A DNA stretch of 64,000 nt from DASXSB01 sp036506275. GTDB taxonomy: Bacteria > Methylomirabilota > Methylomirabilia > Rokubacteriales > CSP1-6. The first letter of the stretch is position 1. The number at the start of each line of letters is the position of its first letter. Of the stretch, positions 32,740 through 41,288 are shown in pieces. Below the pieces are notes generated by a model that ran no database searches, was not told where the DNA came from, and worked only from the letters and a program-made list of their open reading frames with translations. The DNA lies in contig DASXSB010000063.1 in the NCBI GenBank assembly GCA_036506275.1, positions 62,001 through 126,000 on the forward strand, read 5' to 3'. Position numbers and translations under genes: made by a program.

Positions 32740-32769
32740 CTTATAGCCTCCGCCAAGGGCGGGTGTCAA
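32740..32769 (-). promoter_or_regulatory. strong sigma-70-like promoter of the candidate RNA
   Basis: TTGACA (32769-32764), 18-nt spacer, TATAAG (32745-32740) on the minus strand, giving a start near 32733. The TGA stop of the upstream ATPase gene lies inside the -35 box. Best -35/-10 match in the window. Confidence 0.7.
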
Positions 32770-33860
32770 GCGAACCTGGCCGGGATCAGGTGGGCGGCGC
32801 TGGCCTTGAAGACCGCGGTGATAGGCGCGCCCTCGACGAGGGCGAGGTCCTCCGCCGACCGCGCGGTGACGGTGGCGACCAGCTGAAAGCCGCACTCCAC
32901 CACGACCCGCACGACCGCGCCCGTGCGCTGAGCGCGGATCACGGTGCCGGACAGGTGGTTGCGCGCGCTCGAGAGAACCGCGCGTTCGTCCGGCTGGGTG
33001 AGGGTCACGTCCTCGGGGCGGATGCAGAGGCGGACGCGCTCGCCCACCGTTGCCGGCGACGCCACCTCGACTTTCCGTCCCGCCGCTTCCACCACGCTCA
33101 CCCCGTCGGCGGCGGCCACCACCACGCCGTTCACGATGGTCTCCACCCCCACGAAGCGGGCGACGTCCTCGGAGGCAGGTGCGCGGAAGACGCGCTCGGT
33201 CTCGTCGACTTGCTGGAGGCGGCCCCCGAGGAGGACGGCCACGCGGTCGGCGAGGGATTGCGCCTCCCCGCGGTCGTGGGTGACGAGGACCGTGGTCGTT
33301 CGCTCGGCGCGGAGGATGTTGCCCAGATCCACGAGAAGAGCCGCGCGCGTCGGCTCATCGAGGCTGGCGAACGGCTCGTCGAGGAGGAGCAGCTCCGGCT
33401 CCACCGCGAAGGCGCGCGCGAGGGCGACCCGCTGCGCCTCGCCCCCGGACAGCGTCCGGGCGCGACGCTGGCCGAAGTCGGCGATGCCGAGGCGCGCTAG
33501 CCAGTGGCCGACGCGGTCGGCGGTGGTGGCGGTGTCCACGTGACGGAAGCGGAGGCCGAGACCGACGTTCTCCGCCACCGTCATGTCGGCCAGCAGCGGG
33601 TGCTGGAAGACGCTCGCCATCCGCCGGCGCTCGGCAAGGCTGCGGCCGGCGGACACCGGACGGCCATGGACACGGACCTCCCCCGCCGTCGGCGCCTCCA
33701 GGAGACTCATCACGCGCAGGAGCGTCGACTTGCCGCTTCCATTGGGGCCGATGACGGAGAGCGTCTCGCCCGCGACCACGTCCAGCGCGTCCACCGCCAG
33801 GACGTCGCGACCGCCATAGGCCACGCGGACGTCCGAGAGGGCGACGATGGGGATGCTCAC
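32766..33860 (-). CDS. ABC transporter ATPase for an oxyanion, ModC/TupC-like
   Basis: Protein of 364 residues. Walker A GPNGSGKST, signature LSGGEAQRVALARA, Walker B LLLLDEPFASLD and H-loop LVTHD are intact. After about residue 240 come two Mop/TOBE-like beta domains (about 240-364: VVVAAADGVSVVEAAG and SGTVIRAQRTGAVVRVVVE) of the sort that bind molybdate or tungstate. It overlaps modC (GTGA) but modABC is already complete. A TupB-type permease gene with no ATPase of its own lies at 36991-37686, so this is probably its ATPase (inference). A substrate-binding partner for it is not seen. Confidence 0.82.
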   Translation of the reverse strand: MSIPIVALSDVRVAYGGRDVLAVDALDVVAGETLSVIGPNGSGKSTLLRVMSLLEAPTAGEVRVHGRPVSAGRSLAERRRMASVFQHPLLADMTVAENVGLGLRFRHVDTATTADRVGHWLARLGIADFGQRRARTLSGGEAQRVALARAFAVEPELLLLDEPFASLDEPTRAALLVDLGNILRAERTTTVLVTHDRGEAQSLADRVAVLLGGRLQQVDETERVFRAPASEDVARFVGVETIVNGVVVAAADGVSVVEAAGRKVEVASPATVGERVRLCIRPEDVTLTQPDERAVLSSARNHLSGTVIRAQRTGAVVRVVVECGFQLVATVTARSAEDLALVEGAPITAVFKASAAHLIPARFA

Positions 33861-34981
33861 GCCGGCAACACGTGGATGGAGCCGCGATGGATCGAGAGCT
33901 GCCAGTGGCGATCGCGGTCGATCTCGAGGATCTCGTAGACGAGCCGCGGCACCTCCACCTCGAGGTCGTGGTCGCCCTGGGCGGGGGGACCGGGCTCGTC
34001 GAGACGGAGCCGGAGCGTCCACGTCGTCCCAAAATCGACCTCACTCACGATGCGGCCCGACATGAGGTTCATGTGGTGGCCAGGATCCGCGGGGCCGCGG
34101 TCCTTCCGGATCAACCGGACGTACTCCGGCCGGATGAAGAACGCGAGCCGGCTGTCCGGGGGCGGCAGATACGAGCGCGTGGGGGAATTCACCGCCTCCA
34201 GGAGAAGGCCGCGCCAGCGAAGCTGGATGCGATCGGGCGTCGCCTTCACGACCGTGCCGTGCAGCACGTTGCGGATTCCCATGATGCGCGCCACCGTCTC
34301 CGACGCCGGCTGCCACAGGAGCTCGGATCGCGGGGAGGACTGGATGACGGCGCCGCCTTCGTAGACGACGATGCGATCGGCGAGCCGATAGGCCTCCGTG
34401 AAGTCGTGGGTGACGAGCACGGCCGGGATGCCCCAGTCATCGAGCACGCGCTTCAAGTCGTCGCCGAGCGCGCGACGGGTGGGCTGATCGAGCGCCGACA
34501 GGGGCTCGTCGAGGAGTAGCAGCGCGGGGTCGATGGCGAGCGCGCGTCCGAGCGCAACGCGCTGCCGCTGCCCGCCCGACAGCTCGGCGGGACGACGCGA
34601 CTCGAGCCCGCCGAGACCGAGACGCGCCGTCACCGCCCGCGCGCGCTCGAGCCGCTCGCGCCGCGGCCGATTCCGCAATCCGAAGCCGATGTTCTCGAGC
34701 AGGCTCAGGTGCGGGAACAGCGCGTAGCCCTGGAAGACGTATCCGAGCCGGCGCTGCTGCGGCGGGAGATCGATACCGGCGGCGGCGTCGAAGTACACCC
34801 GGCCGTCGACGACGACGCGGCCGGCGTCAGGGCGGACGAGCCCGGCCAGGCACTGGAGCGTGAGCGTCTTGCCGGCGCCGGACGGTCCGAAGAGCACGAC
34901 CTTGCCCTCGGCGCCCGTCCACGCGACGTCGAGCGTGAAATCGGGCAACCGCTTCCGCAGCGCGACGTCGAGACGACTCAC
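33857..34981 (-). CDS. modC: molybdate ABC transporter ATPase
   Basis: Protein of 374 residues. Walker A GPSGAGKT(L), which lacks the usual Ser-Thr after Lys but keeps Lys-Thr, Q-loop YVFQGYALFPHLSL, signature LSGGQRQRVALGRA, Walker B LLLLDEPLSALDQ and H-loop LVTHDFTEA. A C-terminal TOBE region (about 240-374) follows, typical of ModC. It couples ATP hydrolysis to the ModB pore. GTG 34981 overlaps the modB stop (GTGA), and its stop overlaps the next ATPase. The neighbours modB and modA leave no doubt about the complex. Confidence 0.92.
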   Translation of the reverse strand: MSRLDVALRKRLPDFTLDVAWTGAEGKVVLFGPSGAGKTLTLQCLAGLVRPDAGRVVVDGRVYFDAAAGIDLPPQQRRLGYVFQGYALFPHLSLLENIGFGLRNRPRRERLERARAVTARLGLGGLESRRPAELSGGQRQRVALGRALAIDPALLLLDEPLSALDQPTRRALGDDLKRVLDDWGIPAVLVTHDFTEAYRLADRIVVYEGGAVIQSSPRSELLWQPASETVARIMGIRNVLHGTVVKATPDRIQLRWRGLLLEAVNSPTRSYLPPPDSRLAFFIRPEYVRLIRKDRGPADPGHHMNLMSGRIVSEVDFGTTWTLRLRLDEPGPPAQGDHDLEVEVPRLVYEILEIDRDRHWQLSIHRGSIHVLPA

Positions 34982-35643
34982 GTCGCGCGCGCTCCGAGGC
35001 GGGCGGCGACCACGAGGACGGCGCACGAGAGGGCGGTGAGACCCGCCACCAGCACGAGGGCGGTGCCGGTCTCGCCCGTCTGCACGGCGGTGTACACGGC
35101 GAGCGGGATCGTCGTGGTGCGGCCGGGGATGTTGCCGGCGAGCATCAGCGTGGCCCCGAACTCACCGAGCGCGCGCGCGAAGGCGAGCACGAGCCCGGCC
35201 AGGATGCCGCGCCACGCCAGCGGCAGCGTCACCTCCAGGGCGGTGCGCCACTCCGGCCGCCCGAGGGTGTACGCGGCCTTCTCGAGATCGCGGTCCACGG
35301 ACTCGATGGCGGCCCGCGCCGTGCGCACGAGCAGCGGCAGCGCCATCACGGTGGCGGCGATGACGGCCGCGTACCAGGTGAACGTCACCGTCCATCCCGT
35401 CCATCGATAGAGCGGAGCGCCGAGCCAGCCGCGCCGCCCGAGCACCACGATCAGGTAGTAGCCGGTCACGGTAGGAGGAAGGACGAGCGGCAGGGTGACG
35501 ATCAGGTCCACGAGGGCGCGGCCCGGAAAGCGCCGGCGCGCGAGGAGCCAGGCGAGCGGGACACCGACGAGCGCGTTGAGGGCGGTGGCGAGCACGGCCA
35601 CCCGGACGGAAAGCTCGAGCGCGCTGAGCGTCTCCGCGCTCAC
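34978..35643 (-). CDS. modB: molybdate ABC transporter permease
   Basis: Inner-membrane permease of 221 residues with about five helices. LSVRVAVLATALNALVGVPL opens the domain, and the binding-protein-dependent transport loop EVTLPLAWRGILAGLVLAFARALGEFGAT shows the EAA-type motif that contacts ModC. Family size and motif fit ModB. The start GTG 35643 overlaps the modA stop by four bases (GTGA). The frame is open far upstream, but those residues are antisense or modA shadow. Confidence 0.93.
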   Translation of the reverse strand: MSAETLSALELSVRVAVLATALNALVGVPLAWLLARRRFPGRALVDLIVTLPLVLPPTVTGYYLIVVLGRRGWLGAPLYRWTGWTVTFTWYAAVIAATVMALPLLVRTARAAIESVDRDLEKAAYTLGRPEWRTALEVTLPLAWRGILAGLVLAFARALGEFGATLMLAGNIPGRTTTIPLAVYTAVQTGETGTALVLVAGLTALSCAVLVVAARLGARAT

Positions 35644-36410
35644 CGGGAGCCGGGCGGGGGTGGATCGAAGCCGAATCGCTGCAGCACCGTCCGCGTGTCG
35701 GCACCGGCGAGTCGATCGACGAAGGCCCGCGCGAGCGCCGGGCGTCGGGTGTCCCGGACCACGGCGGCGGGATAGACGACGGGCCGGTAGGTGTCCTCGG
35801 GCAACCGGAACGCCTCGCGCACGCGATCGGCCCGCGCGCGGGCATCCGGCACGTACACGCAACCGGCATCGGCTTCGCCACGCGCCACGTACTCGAGGGC
35901 TTGGCGCACGTTCTCGGCGTACACGAGCTTGTCCCGCACGCGCTCCCAGAGGCCGAGGGCGCGCAGGCTCTCCTCGGCGTACTGCCCCGCCGGCACCGTG
36001 CGGGGATTGCCGACGACGATGCGCTTGACGCGGGGATCGAGGAAGTCCGCGGGCTTCGCGAGGTCGAGCGTGGAATCGGCGGGCTTGATGACGGTCAGCA
36101 CCGTGCGCGCGAACGCGCGCCGGCTCCCGGACAGCAGGAGGCCCCGCGCCTCCAGTTCGTCCATCTGGCGGGCCCCCGCGAAGACGACGACGTCGACGGG
36201 GGCGCCCGCCTCCACCTGCTTCTGGAGCTCGCCGGATGACCCGAAGTTGTACCGGAGCGTCGCTCCCCGCTGCTCGGCCACGAAACGGCGGCCGACCTCC
36301 TCGATCGCGTCTTTCATGCTGATGGCGACCGAGATCGTGAGCTCCTGCGCGAAGGCCGGAGGCGCGGCAAAGGAGAGCAGCAGGGCGCAGGCGACGACGA
36401 TCGACGTCAT
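35640..36410 (-). CDS. modA: molybdate-binding periplasmic protein
   Basis: Protein of 256 residues with a signal peptide (ALLLSFAAPPAFAQ). Mature start ELTISVAISMKDAIEEV holds the first ligand Ser; RYNFGSSGELQKQVEAGAPVDVV holds the second, and VPAGQYAEESLR and CVYVPDA carry further binding residues. It delivers molybdate or tungstate to ModBC. A perfect-looking -10 box TATACT ends 7 nt before ATG 36410, so the modABC transcript should begin at or near the start codon. The RR gene at 36608 is divergent from it. Confidence 0.93.
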   Translation of the reverse strand: MTSIVVACALLLSFAAPPAFAQELTISVAISMKDAIEEVGRRFVAEQRGATLRYNFGSSGELQKQVEAGAPVDVVVFAGARQMDELEARGLLLSGSRRAFARTVLTVIKPADSTLDLAKPADFLDPRVKRIVVGNPRTVPAGQYAEESLRALGLWERVRDKLVYAENVRQALEYVARGEADAGCVYVPDARARADRVREAFRLPEDTYRPVVYPAAVVRDTRRPALARAFVDRLAGADTRTVLQRFGFDPPPPGSR

Positions 36411-36417
36411 GGGCCGG

Positions 36418-36423
36418 AGTATA
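36418..36423 (-). promoter_or_regulatory. -10 element of modABC
   Basis: TATACT on the minus strand ends 7 nt before ATG 36410. No ribosome site is present, and a leaderless start is expected. Confidence 0.5.
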
Positions 36424-36578
36424 CCGCCGCCCTCCCGTTCCTCTCGGCGCGCCGCCGTCGGTCGACGCCGCCGCACCGCGCCTGACGATGTGGCATCGCG
36501 CGGACAGAGAGTGCCCAGGAACGGCGTGTGCGGATGCAGCAACCGGCGATCCGCGCTCGATTGGCTGGTGCCGCGGCC

Positions 36579-36594
36579 TGGTCCGGCCGTTGCA
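36579..36594 (+). promoter_or_regulatory. sigma-54-like -24/-12 element of the receiver gene
   Basis: TGGTCC-N5-TTGCA, GG to GC spacing 10 nt, 14 nt before GTG 36608. The -24 and -12 boxes are identical to those upstream of the riboswitch-controlled regulator. Confidence 0.5.
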
Positions 36595-36607
36595 CCAACT
36601 TCTCCTC

Positions 36608-36988
36608 GTGCCGAAGATCCTGATCGTGGACGACGACAAGAACGTGGCGGGCGTCCTCACCGACATCCTGGAGCAGACCAGCCGGGACTACCTCGTGACG
36701 ACCTCGCCGGACGCCACCCGCGCGCTGGACACCGTGAAACGGGAGCGGCCGGACGTCGTCCTCCTCGACGTCGAGATGCCCGGGATGGACGGCGTGGACG
36801 CGCTCCAGCACATCAAGACCATGGACGGCAGCATTCCGGTGATCATGATCACCGGCAGCCACTACTCGCGGGCAGCGGAGGCCTTGCGGCGGGGCGCGCT
36901 CGCCTACATTCCGAAGCCGTTCGACTTCAAGTACATCCAGCATCTGGTCGAGGTCGCGCTCTCGCGATCACGGACCCGCTCGGGCTAG
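36608..36988 (+). CDS. receiver-only response regulator
   Basis: Protein of 126 residues, a single CheY-like receiver: ILIVDDDKNVAGVL acidic pocket, VVLLDVEMPGMDG with the phospho-Asp, IMITGSH (Thr) and YIPKPFDFKYIQHLVE (Lys). No DNA-binding or enzymatic output follows. GTG 36608 has no ribosome site but lies 14 nt after a sigma-54-like element. It sits between modA (divergent) and the TupB-type permease (stop codons 2 bases apart), so it splits the oxyanion transport locus. No kinase is nearby. The tail KYIQHLVE resembles FQYLAHLV of the gene at 47576. Confidence 0.85.
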   Translation: MPKILIVDDDKNVAGVLTDILEQTSRDYLVTTSPDATRALDTVKRERPDVVLLDVEMPGMDGVDALQHIKTMDGSIPVIMITGSHYSRAAEALRRGALAYIPKPFDFKYIQHLVEVALSRSRTRSG

Positions 36989-36990
36989 GC

Positions 36991-37686
36991 TCACCCCGCG
37001 CGGCGCTGCTGGATGGCCGTGAGCGCGTAGCTCACGGCGAAGACGAGCACGAGCAGCAGCACGGCGAGCGCGATCGCCACCTCGAAGTTTCCCTTCCCGG
37101 TTTCGAGCACCATCGCCGTCGTCAGCGTACGTGTCTGTCCCTTGATGTTGCCGCCGACCATCACGGAGGCTCCCACCTCCGAGATCACGCCGCCGAAGCC
37201 CGCCATCACCGCCGCCAGCATCGGCAGTCGCGCCTCCCTCATCACCACCCACACCATCTGCGGGCGGGACGCGCCCAAAGCGAGGAGCTGCAGGCGGAAG
37301 AGCGGGGGTACGTTCTGGATGGCGGCGAGCGTGATGCCGACGACGATGGGGGCGGCGATGACCGCCTGCGCGATGACGATGGCGACGGGCGTATAGAGGA
37401 TCTCGAGGTCCCCGAGCGGTCCGCTCCGCCACAACAAGATGGAGACGAAGAGGCCGACCACGACCGGCGGCAGGCCCATGCCCGCGTTGACCGCGCTCAC
37501 GAGGATGCGCCGACCGGGAAAGCGCGCGAGCGCGAGGAAGGCGCCGAGCGGGATGCCGAGCAGCAACGAGACGGCGGTGGCCGTCCCCGACACCGCGAGC
37601 GACAGCCCGAGGATCGACCACACCTCGCGATCGCCGGACACCAGCAGCGCCACCGCCTGCCGCAGTCCATCGAGCACCAGGTCCAC
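36991..37686 (-). CDS. tupB: tungstate-type ABC permease (TupB-like)
   Basis: Permease of 231 residues with about five helices. LSLAVSGTATAVSLLLGIPL, NAGMGLPPVVVGL, the EAA-like loop LGASRPQMVWVVMREARLPM, and GGVISEVGASVMVGGNI match TupB/ModB-type permeases, the NAGMGLPPV and EVGASVMVGGN forms pointing to the TupB (tungstate) branch. No TupA binding protein is in the window. The nearest free ATPase is 32766-33860. GTG 37686 has GAGG about 6 nt upstream. It follows the aldehyde dehydrogenase gene after 27 bases. Confidence 0.82.
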   Translation of the reverse strand: MDLVLDGLRQAVALLVSGDREVWSILGLSLAVSGTATAVSLLLGIPLGAFLALARFPGRRILVSAVNAGMGLPPVVVGLFVSILLWRSGPLGDLEILYTPVAIVIAQAVIAAPIVVGITLAAIQNVPPLFRLQLLALGASRPQMVWVVMREARLPMLAAVMAGFGGVISEVGASVMVGGNIKGQTRTLTTAMVLETGKGNFEVAIALAVLLLVLVFAVSYALTAIQQRRAG

Positions 37687-37713
37687 GTCGCCCTCGCTCG
37701 CGTCACGCCGCCG

Positions 37714-39159
37714 TCAGGAGAGATCGACCCAGACCGTCTTCACCTCGGTGTAGTGATCGAGCCCGGCCGCGCCCAGCTCTCGCCCGAAGCCGGATTCCTT
37801 GAAGCCGCCGAACGGCAGGGCGGCGTCGAACAGGTTGTACGCGTTCACCCACACGGTACCGGCCCGGATGGCGCGCGCGGCTTTGAGAGCCTTCGCCACG
37901 TCGCGCGTCCACACGGCGGCGGCCAGGCCGTAGGTCGTCGCATTTCCTTCGGCGAGGCCGTCCTCCACCGACTTGAAGGGGATGACCGACAGCACGGGCC
38001 CGAAGATCTCCTCACGGGCGATCGTCATTCCGTTCCTGACCCCGTCGAAGATCGTGGGCTCGATGAAGTAGCCCTTGCCGTTGCCGACCTGAGCGCGCCC
38101 GCCCCCCGCCACCACGCGCGCGCCTTCGCGCTTGCCCGCTTCGATGTATCCGAGCACGGTGTCCATCTGCTGCTTGGACACGACCGGCCCCATGCGCGTG
38201 GACTTGTCCATGGGATCGCCGACCTTGAGCGTCTTCACGCGCTCGGTGAGCTTGCCCATGAACTGGTCGTGGATCGGCTCTTCGAGGAACAGCCGCGAGC
38301 CCGCCGCGCACACCTCGCCCTTGTTGTAGAAGATCCCGGTGAGGGCGCCCTTCACCGCCGCTTCCATGTCGGCGTCGGCGAAGACGATGTTGGGCGACTT
38401 CCCGCCCAGCTCGAGGGAGAGGCGCTTCAGGCTGCCCGCCGCCTCCCGCATGATGCTCTTGCCCACTTCCGTCGATCCCGTGAACGCGATCTTGTCGACG
38501 CGCGGGTCACGCACGAGCGCCATGCCCACCTTGCCGCCGGGACCGGTGACGACGTTGAGCACGCCTTCCGGCAGCCCCGCTTCCTGGCACAGCTCCGCGA
38601 ACTTGAGGGCGGTGAGCGGCGTGAGCGACGCCGGCTTCAGCACCATCGTGTTGCCGGCCGCGAGCGCGGGCGCCATCTTCCAGGATGCGAGGAGGAACGG
38701 GAAGTTCCAGGGAACGATGGCGCCCACCACGCCCACCGGCTGCCGCAGCGTGAACGTGAACGCGCCCTCGCGGAGCCCGAGCGTTTCGCCGTGGATCTTG
38801 GTGGCCCAGCCCGCGTAGTAGCGGAAGACCTCGGCCGCGAACGGGATCTCGACCTTGCCGGAATCGAAGAGCGTCTTGCCCGTGCAGAGGCTCTCCAGGC
38901 GCGCCATCTCGTCGAGGTTGGCCATGATGAGATCGCCGAGCTTCCACACGATGCGGCCGCGCTCGTGCGCGCTCATCTTGGGCCACGGCCCGCTGTCGAA
39001 CGCCTTGCGCGCCGCCGCCACCGCGGCGTCGATGTCCCGCTCGTCGCCCTTCGCCACCTCCGCGCTGGGCTCCTCGGTGGCGGGATTGATCGTCGCGTAC
39101 GTCTCGCCCGCGAGCGGCGGACGCCAGGTGCCTCCGATGAACAGCTGTCCTGTCGGCAT
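37714..39159 (-). CDS. NAD(P)-dependent aldehyde dehydrogenase
   Basis: Enzyme of 481 residues. NAD-binding VPWNFPF, the Glu base in ELGGKSPNIVF, the nucleophile Cys in NKGEVCAAGSR, and EEIFGPVLSV and PFGGFKESGFGRE near the end are the class 1/2 ALDH marks, closest in pattern to betaine-aldehyde-type enzymes. I take ATG 39159, which has AAGGAG with a 6-nt spacer. An ATG five codons upstream lacks a site. Substrate unknown. It is on the same strand as the amidohydrolase upstream, 46 bases away. Confidence 0.92.
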   Translation of the reverse strand: MPTGQLFIGGTWRPPLAGETYATINPATEEPSAEVAKGDERDIDAAVAAARKAFDSGPWPKMSAHERGRIVWKLGDLIMANLDEMARLESLCTGKTLFDSGKVEIPFAAEVFRYYAGWATKIHGETLGLREGAFTFTLRQPVGVVGAIVPWNFPFLLASWKMAPALAAGNTMVLKPASLTPLTALKFAELCQEAGLPEGVLNVVTGPGGKVGMALVRDPRVDKIAFTGSTEVGKSIMREAAGSLKRLSLELGGKSPNIVFADADMEAAVKGALTGIFYNKGEVCAAGSRLFLEEPIHDQFMGKLTERVKTLKVGDPMDKSTRMGPVVSKQQMDTVLGYIEAGKREGARVVAGGGRAQVGNGKGYFIEPTIFDGVRNGMTIAREEIFGPVLSVIPFKSVEDGLAEGNATTYGLAAAVWTRDVAKALKAARAIRAGTVWVNAYNLFDAALPFGGFKESGFGRELGAAGLDHYTEVKTVWVDLS

Positions 39160-39205
39160 GGAACTCTCCTTCATGAGCGTGACGCGTGGCCGGCGCCCAC
39201 GCGCA

Positions 39206-40807
39206 TCACCGCGGCGTCAACACGCGGCCGGTGCCGGCGGCGTGCAGGCGGTGATCGTCGACGACGAGGGTGCCGTTGACGACCACGTACGGGATGCCCG
39301 TCGGATACCGGTGGGGATCGGCGAACGTCGCTTCGTCCTTCACGGTGGCGGGATCGAAGACGGCGAGGTCGGCGGCATAGCCCGGGCGCAGGAGTCCCCG
39401 ATCCCGCAAGCCCAGCCGGGCCGCCGGCATCCCCGTCATCTTCTGCACCGCGGTCTCGATTGAAAATAATTTGCGCTCGCGCGCGTACTCGCCGAGGACG
39501 CGCGGAAAGGTGCCGTACGCGCGCGGATGCGGCTTTCCCCGCTGCGGGCCCGTGCCCGCGAAGAGCCCGATGGAATCGGAGCCGATCATGATGGCGGGAT
39601 GCGCGAGCGCGCGCGTCACGTTGTTCGGGTCCTGGGAGAAGGCGACCATCCCCACCGTGGCGCGCTCCTGCTCGAGGAGGTTCATCATCGCCTCCGCCGG
39701 CGTCGTCCCCGCGCGACGGGCGAGGGCGGCCAGATCCAGGCCCTCGAGCTCGCGCTGGCCGCAGGTGGCGATGAGGATCTCGTCGAACCCCACCGCGCCC
39801 ATGGAGTTGGTGCGCCAGCGCTCGCCGTCGATGAGGCACTCCTCCACGATGCGCCGTCGCGTGGCGCGGTCGCGGAGGCGATCGAGGAGCTTCGCCACCC
39901 CGCCGTCGTGCACCCACGCCGGCAGGAGGTTGTCCATCTTGGTGCTGCCCGCGTGGTAGGGATACACGTCTCCGGTGACGTCGACTCCGCGCGCGCGGGC
40001 CTGGTCGATGAGGGCGAGCGCGCGCGGGAACAGGTTCCAGTTCTCGCGGCCGCCCGCCTTCACGTGCGCGATCTGAACGCCGACGCCGGCGGTTTCGCCG
40101 ATGCGGATCGCCTCCGCCACCGAGTCGAGCAGCATCGTGGACTCGCCCCGGATGTGGGAGAAGTAGAGGCCGCCGCGGCCCGCCATCGATCGCGCGAGCG
40201 CGATCAGCTCGTCGGTGTCGGCGTACGCGCTCGGCGGATAGACGAGGCCGGTGGAATAGCCGAAGGCGCCCGCCTCCAGCGCCTCGTCCACGAAGCGCTC
40301 CATCGTCTTCACTTCGGCGGCGGTGGCGGGGCGGTTCTCGGGGCCGACGGCCGCCATCCGCATGGCTCCGTGGCCGACGAAGTGGGCGACGTTGATCGAT
40401 GGTCGGAGGGCGGCGAGCGCCTCCAGATAGGCGCCGAACGTCTCCCACGGGAGATCGAAGCCTCCCGACACGCCCGCCATCCAGCTCTGCGCCGCCTCTC
40501 GCCGCGCTGCCGCCACCGGCGCCGGCGAGAACGAGCACATGCCGACGACCTCCGTCGTACAGCCCTGGCGCAGCTTGGACTCCGCCGACGGGCACGCGAA
40601 GTAGAAGAGATCGGAGTGGGCGTGGGCGTCGATGAACCCGGGCGCCACCACGTGCCCGGCCACGTCGACGACCCGGCGCGCCTCGCCGCCGAGCGTGGGC
40701 GCGATGGCGGCGATGCGATCGCCCTCCACCGCCACGTCGGCCGCCACGGCGGGCGCGCCGGTGCCGTCCACGACGGATCCGCCACGGAGGAGGAGCGACC
40801 ACGCCAT
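39206..40807 (-). CDS. N-acyl-D-amino-acid deacylase-type amidohydrolase
   Basis: Protein of 533 residues in the amidohydrolase superfamily. HAHSDLFYF gives the first metal His pair, SHIRGES and QIAHVKAGG the further His/Lys region, and IGSDSIGLF the conserved Asp. The small beta domain is made from both ends (LLRGGSVVDGTGAPAV; PGYAADLAVFDPATVKD). It fits D-aminoacylases, which free D-amino acids from N-acyl forms, but related enzymes use other substrates. It begins 3 bases after the cyclophilin stop. Confidence 0.85.
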   Translation of the reverse strand: MAWSLLLRGGSVVDGTGAPAVAADVAVEGDRIAAIAPTLGGEARRVVDVAGHVVAPGFIDAHAHSDLFYFACPSAESKLRQGCTTEVVGMCSFSPAPVAAARREAAQSWMAGVSGGFDLPWETFGAYLEALAALRPSINVAHFVGHGAMRMAAVGPENRPATAAEVKTMERFVDEALEAGAFGYSTGLVYPPSAYADTDELIALARSMAGRGGLYFSHIRGESTMLLDSVAEAIRIGETAGVGVQIAHVKAGGRENWNLFPRALALIDQARARGVDVTGDVYPYHAGSTKMDNLLPAWVHDGGVAKLLDRLRDRATRRRIVEECLIDGERWRTNSMGAVGFDEILIATCGQRELEGLDLAALARRAGTTPAEAMMNLLEQERATVGMVAFSQDPNNVTRALAHPAIMIGSDSIGLFAGTGPQRGKPHPRAYGTFPRVLGEYARERKLFSIETAVQKMTGMPAARLGLRDRGLLRPGYAADLAVFDPATVKDEATFADPHRYPTGIPYVVVNGTLVVDDHRLHAAGTGRVLTPR

Positions 40808-40810
40808 CGC

Positions 40811-41245
40811 TCACGCCTCCGTGATCGTCACCGTCTTCATCCGGTCGCCTTGCTTGATGTGGTCGACGTGCTCCATGCCGGCCACGACCTTGCCGAAGAC
40901 GGTGTACTGGCCGTCGAGGTGCGGCGTCGGCCCGTAGGTGATGTAGAACTGGCTGCCCGCGGAGTCGGGATGCTGGCTGCGCGCCATGGCCACGCTCCCG
41001 CGCACGTGCTTCTGCTTGTTGAACTCGGCCTTGATCGTGTACCCGGGACCACCGGTGCCGTTGCCCTTGGGATCGCCGCCCTGCACCACGAAGTCGGGAA
41101 CGACCCGGTGGAAGGCGAGACCGTTGTAGAAGCCTTTCTTGGCGAGCGTCACGAAGTTCTCCACCGTCTTGGGCGCGTCCTCGGGAAAGAAGTCGATGCG
41201 GATCTCGCCGCCCTTCTCGAGCTCGATGACCGCCGTCTGCGTCAC
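40811..41245 (-). CDS. cytosolic cyclophilin-type peptidyl-prolyl isomerase
   Basis: Protein of 144 residues without a signal peptide. Cyclophilin core: FHRVVPDFVVQGGDP (active Arg and Phe), AMARSQHPDSAGSQFYI, and LDGQYTVFGKV. It catalyses cis-trans change of proline bonds. About 70 % of positions agree by eye with the exported paralogue next to it, so the pair arose by duplication. GTG 41245 is the start. Gap to the paralogue is 43 bases. Confidence 0.93.
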   Translation of the reverse strand: MTQTAVIELEKGGEIRIDFFPEDAPKTVENFVTLAKKGFYNGLAFHRVVPDFVVQGGDPKGNGTGGPGYTIKAEFNKQKHVRGSVAMARSQHPDSAGSQFYITYGPTPHLDGQYTVFGKVVAGMEHVDHIKQGDRMKTVTITEA

Positions 41246-41288
41246 GGGCGCCTCCGTCCCTGCCGGGTCCGATTCATTTCGTCGCCGT

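Noticed and set aside
35791..39279. A 1162-codon open frame on the plus strand
   Set aside because: It runs antisense to modA, tupB and the aldehyde dehydrogenase, which have full motifs. Long antisense frames are a by-product of high GC codon bias. Composition (Arg/His/Asp-rich) is not protein-like.
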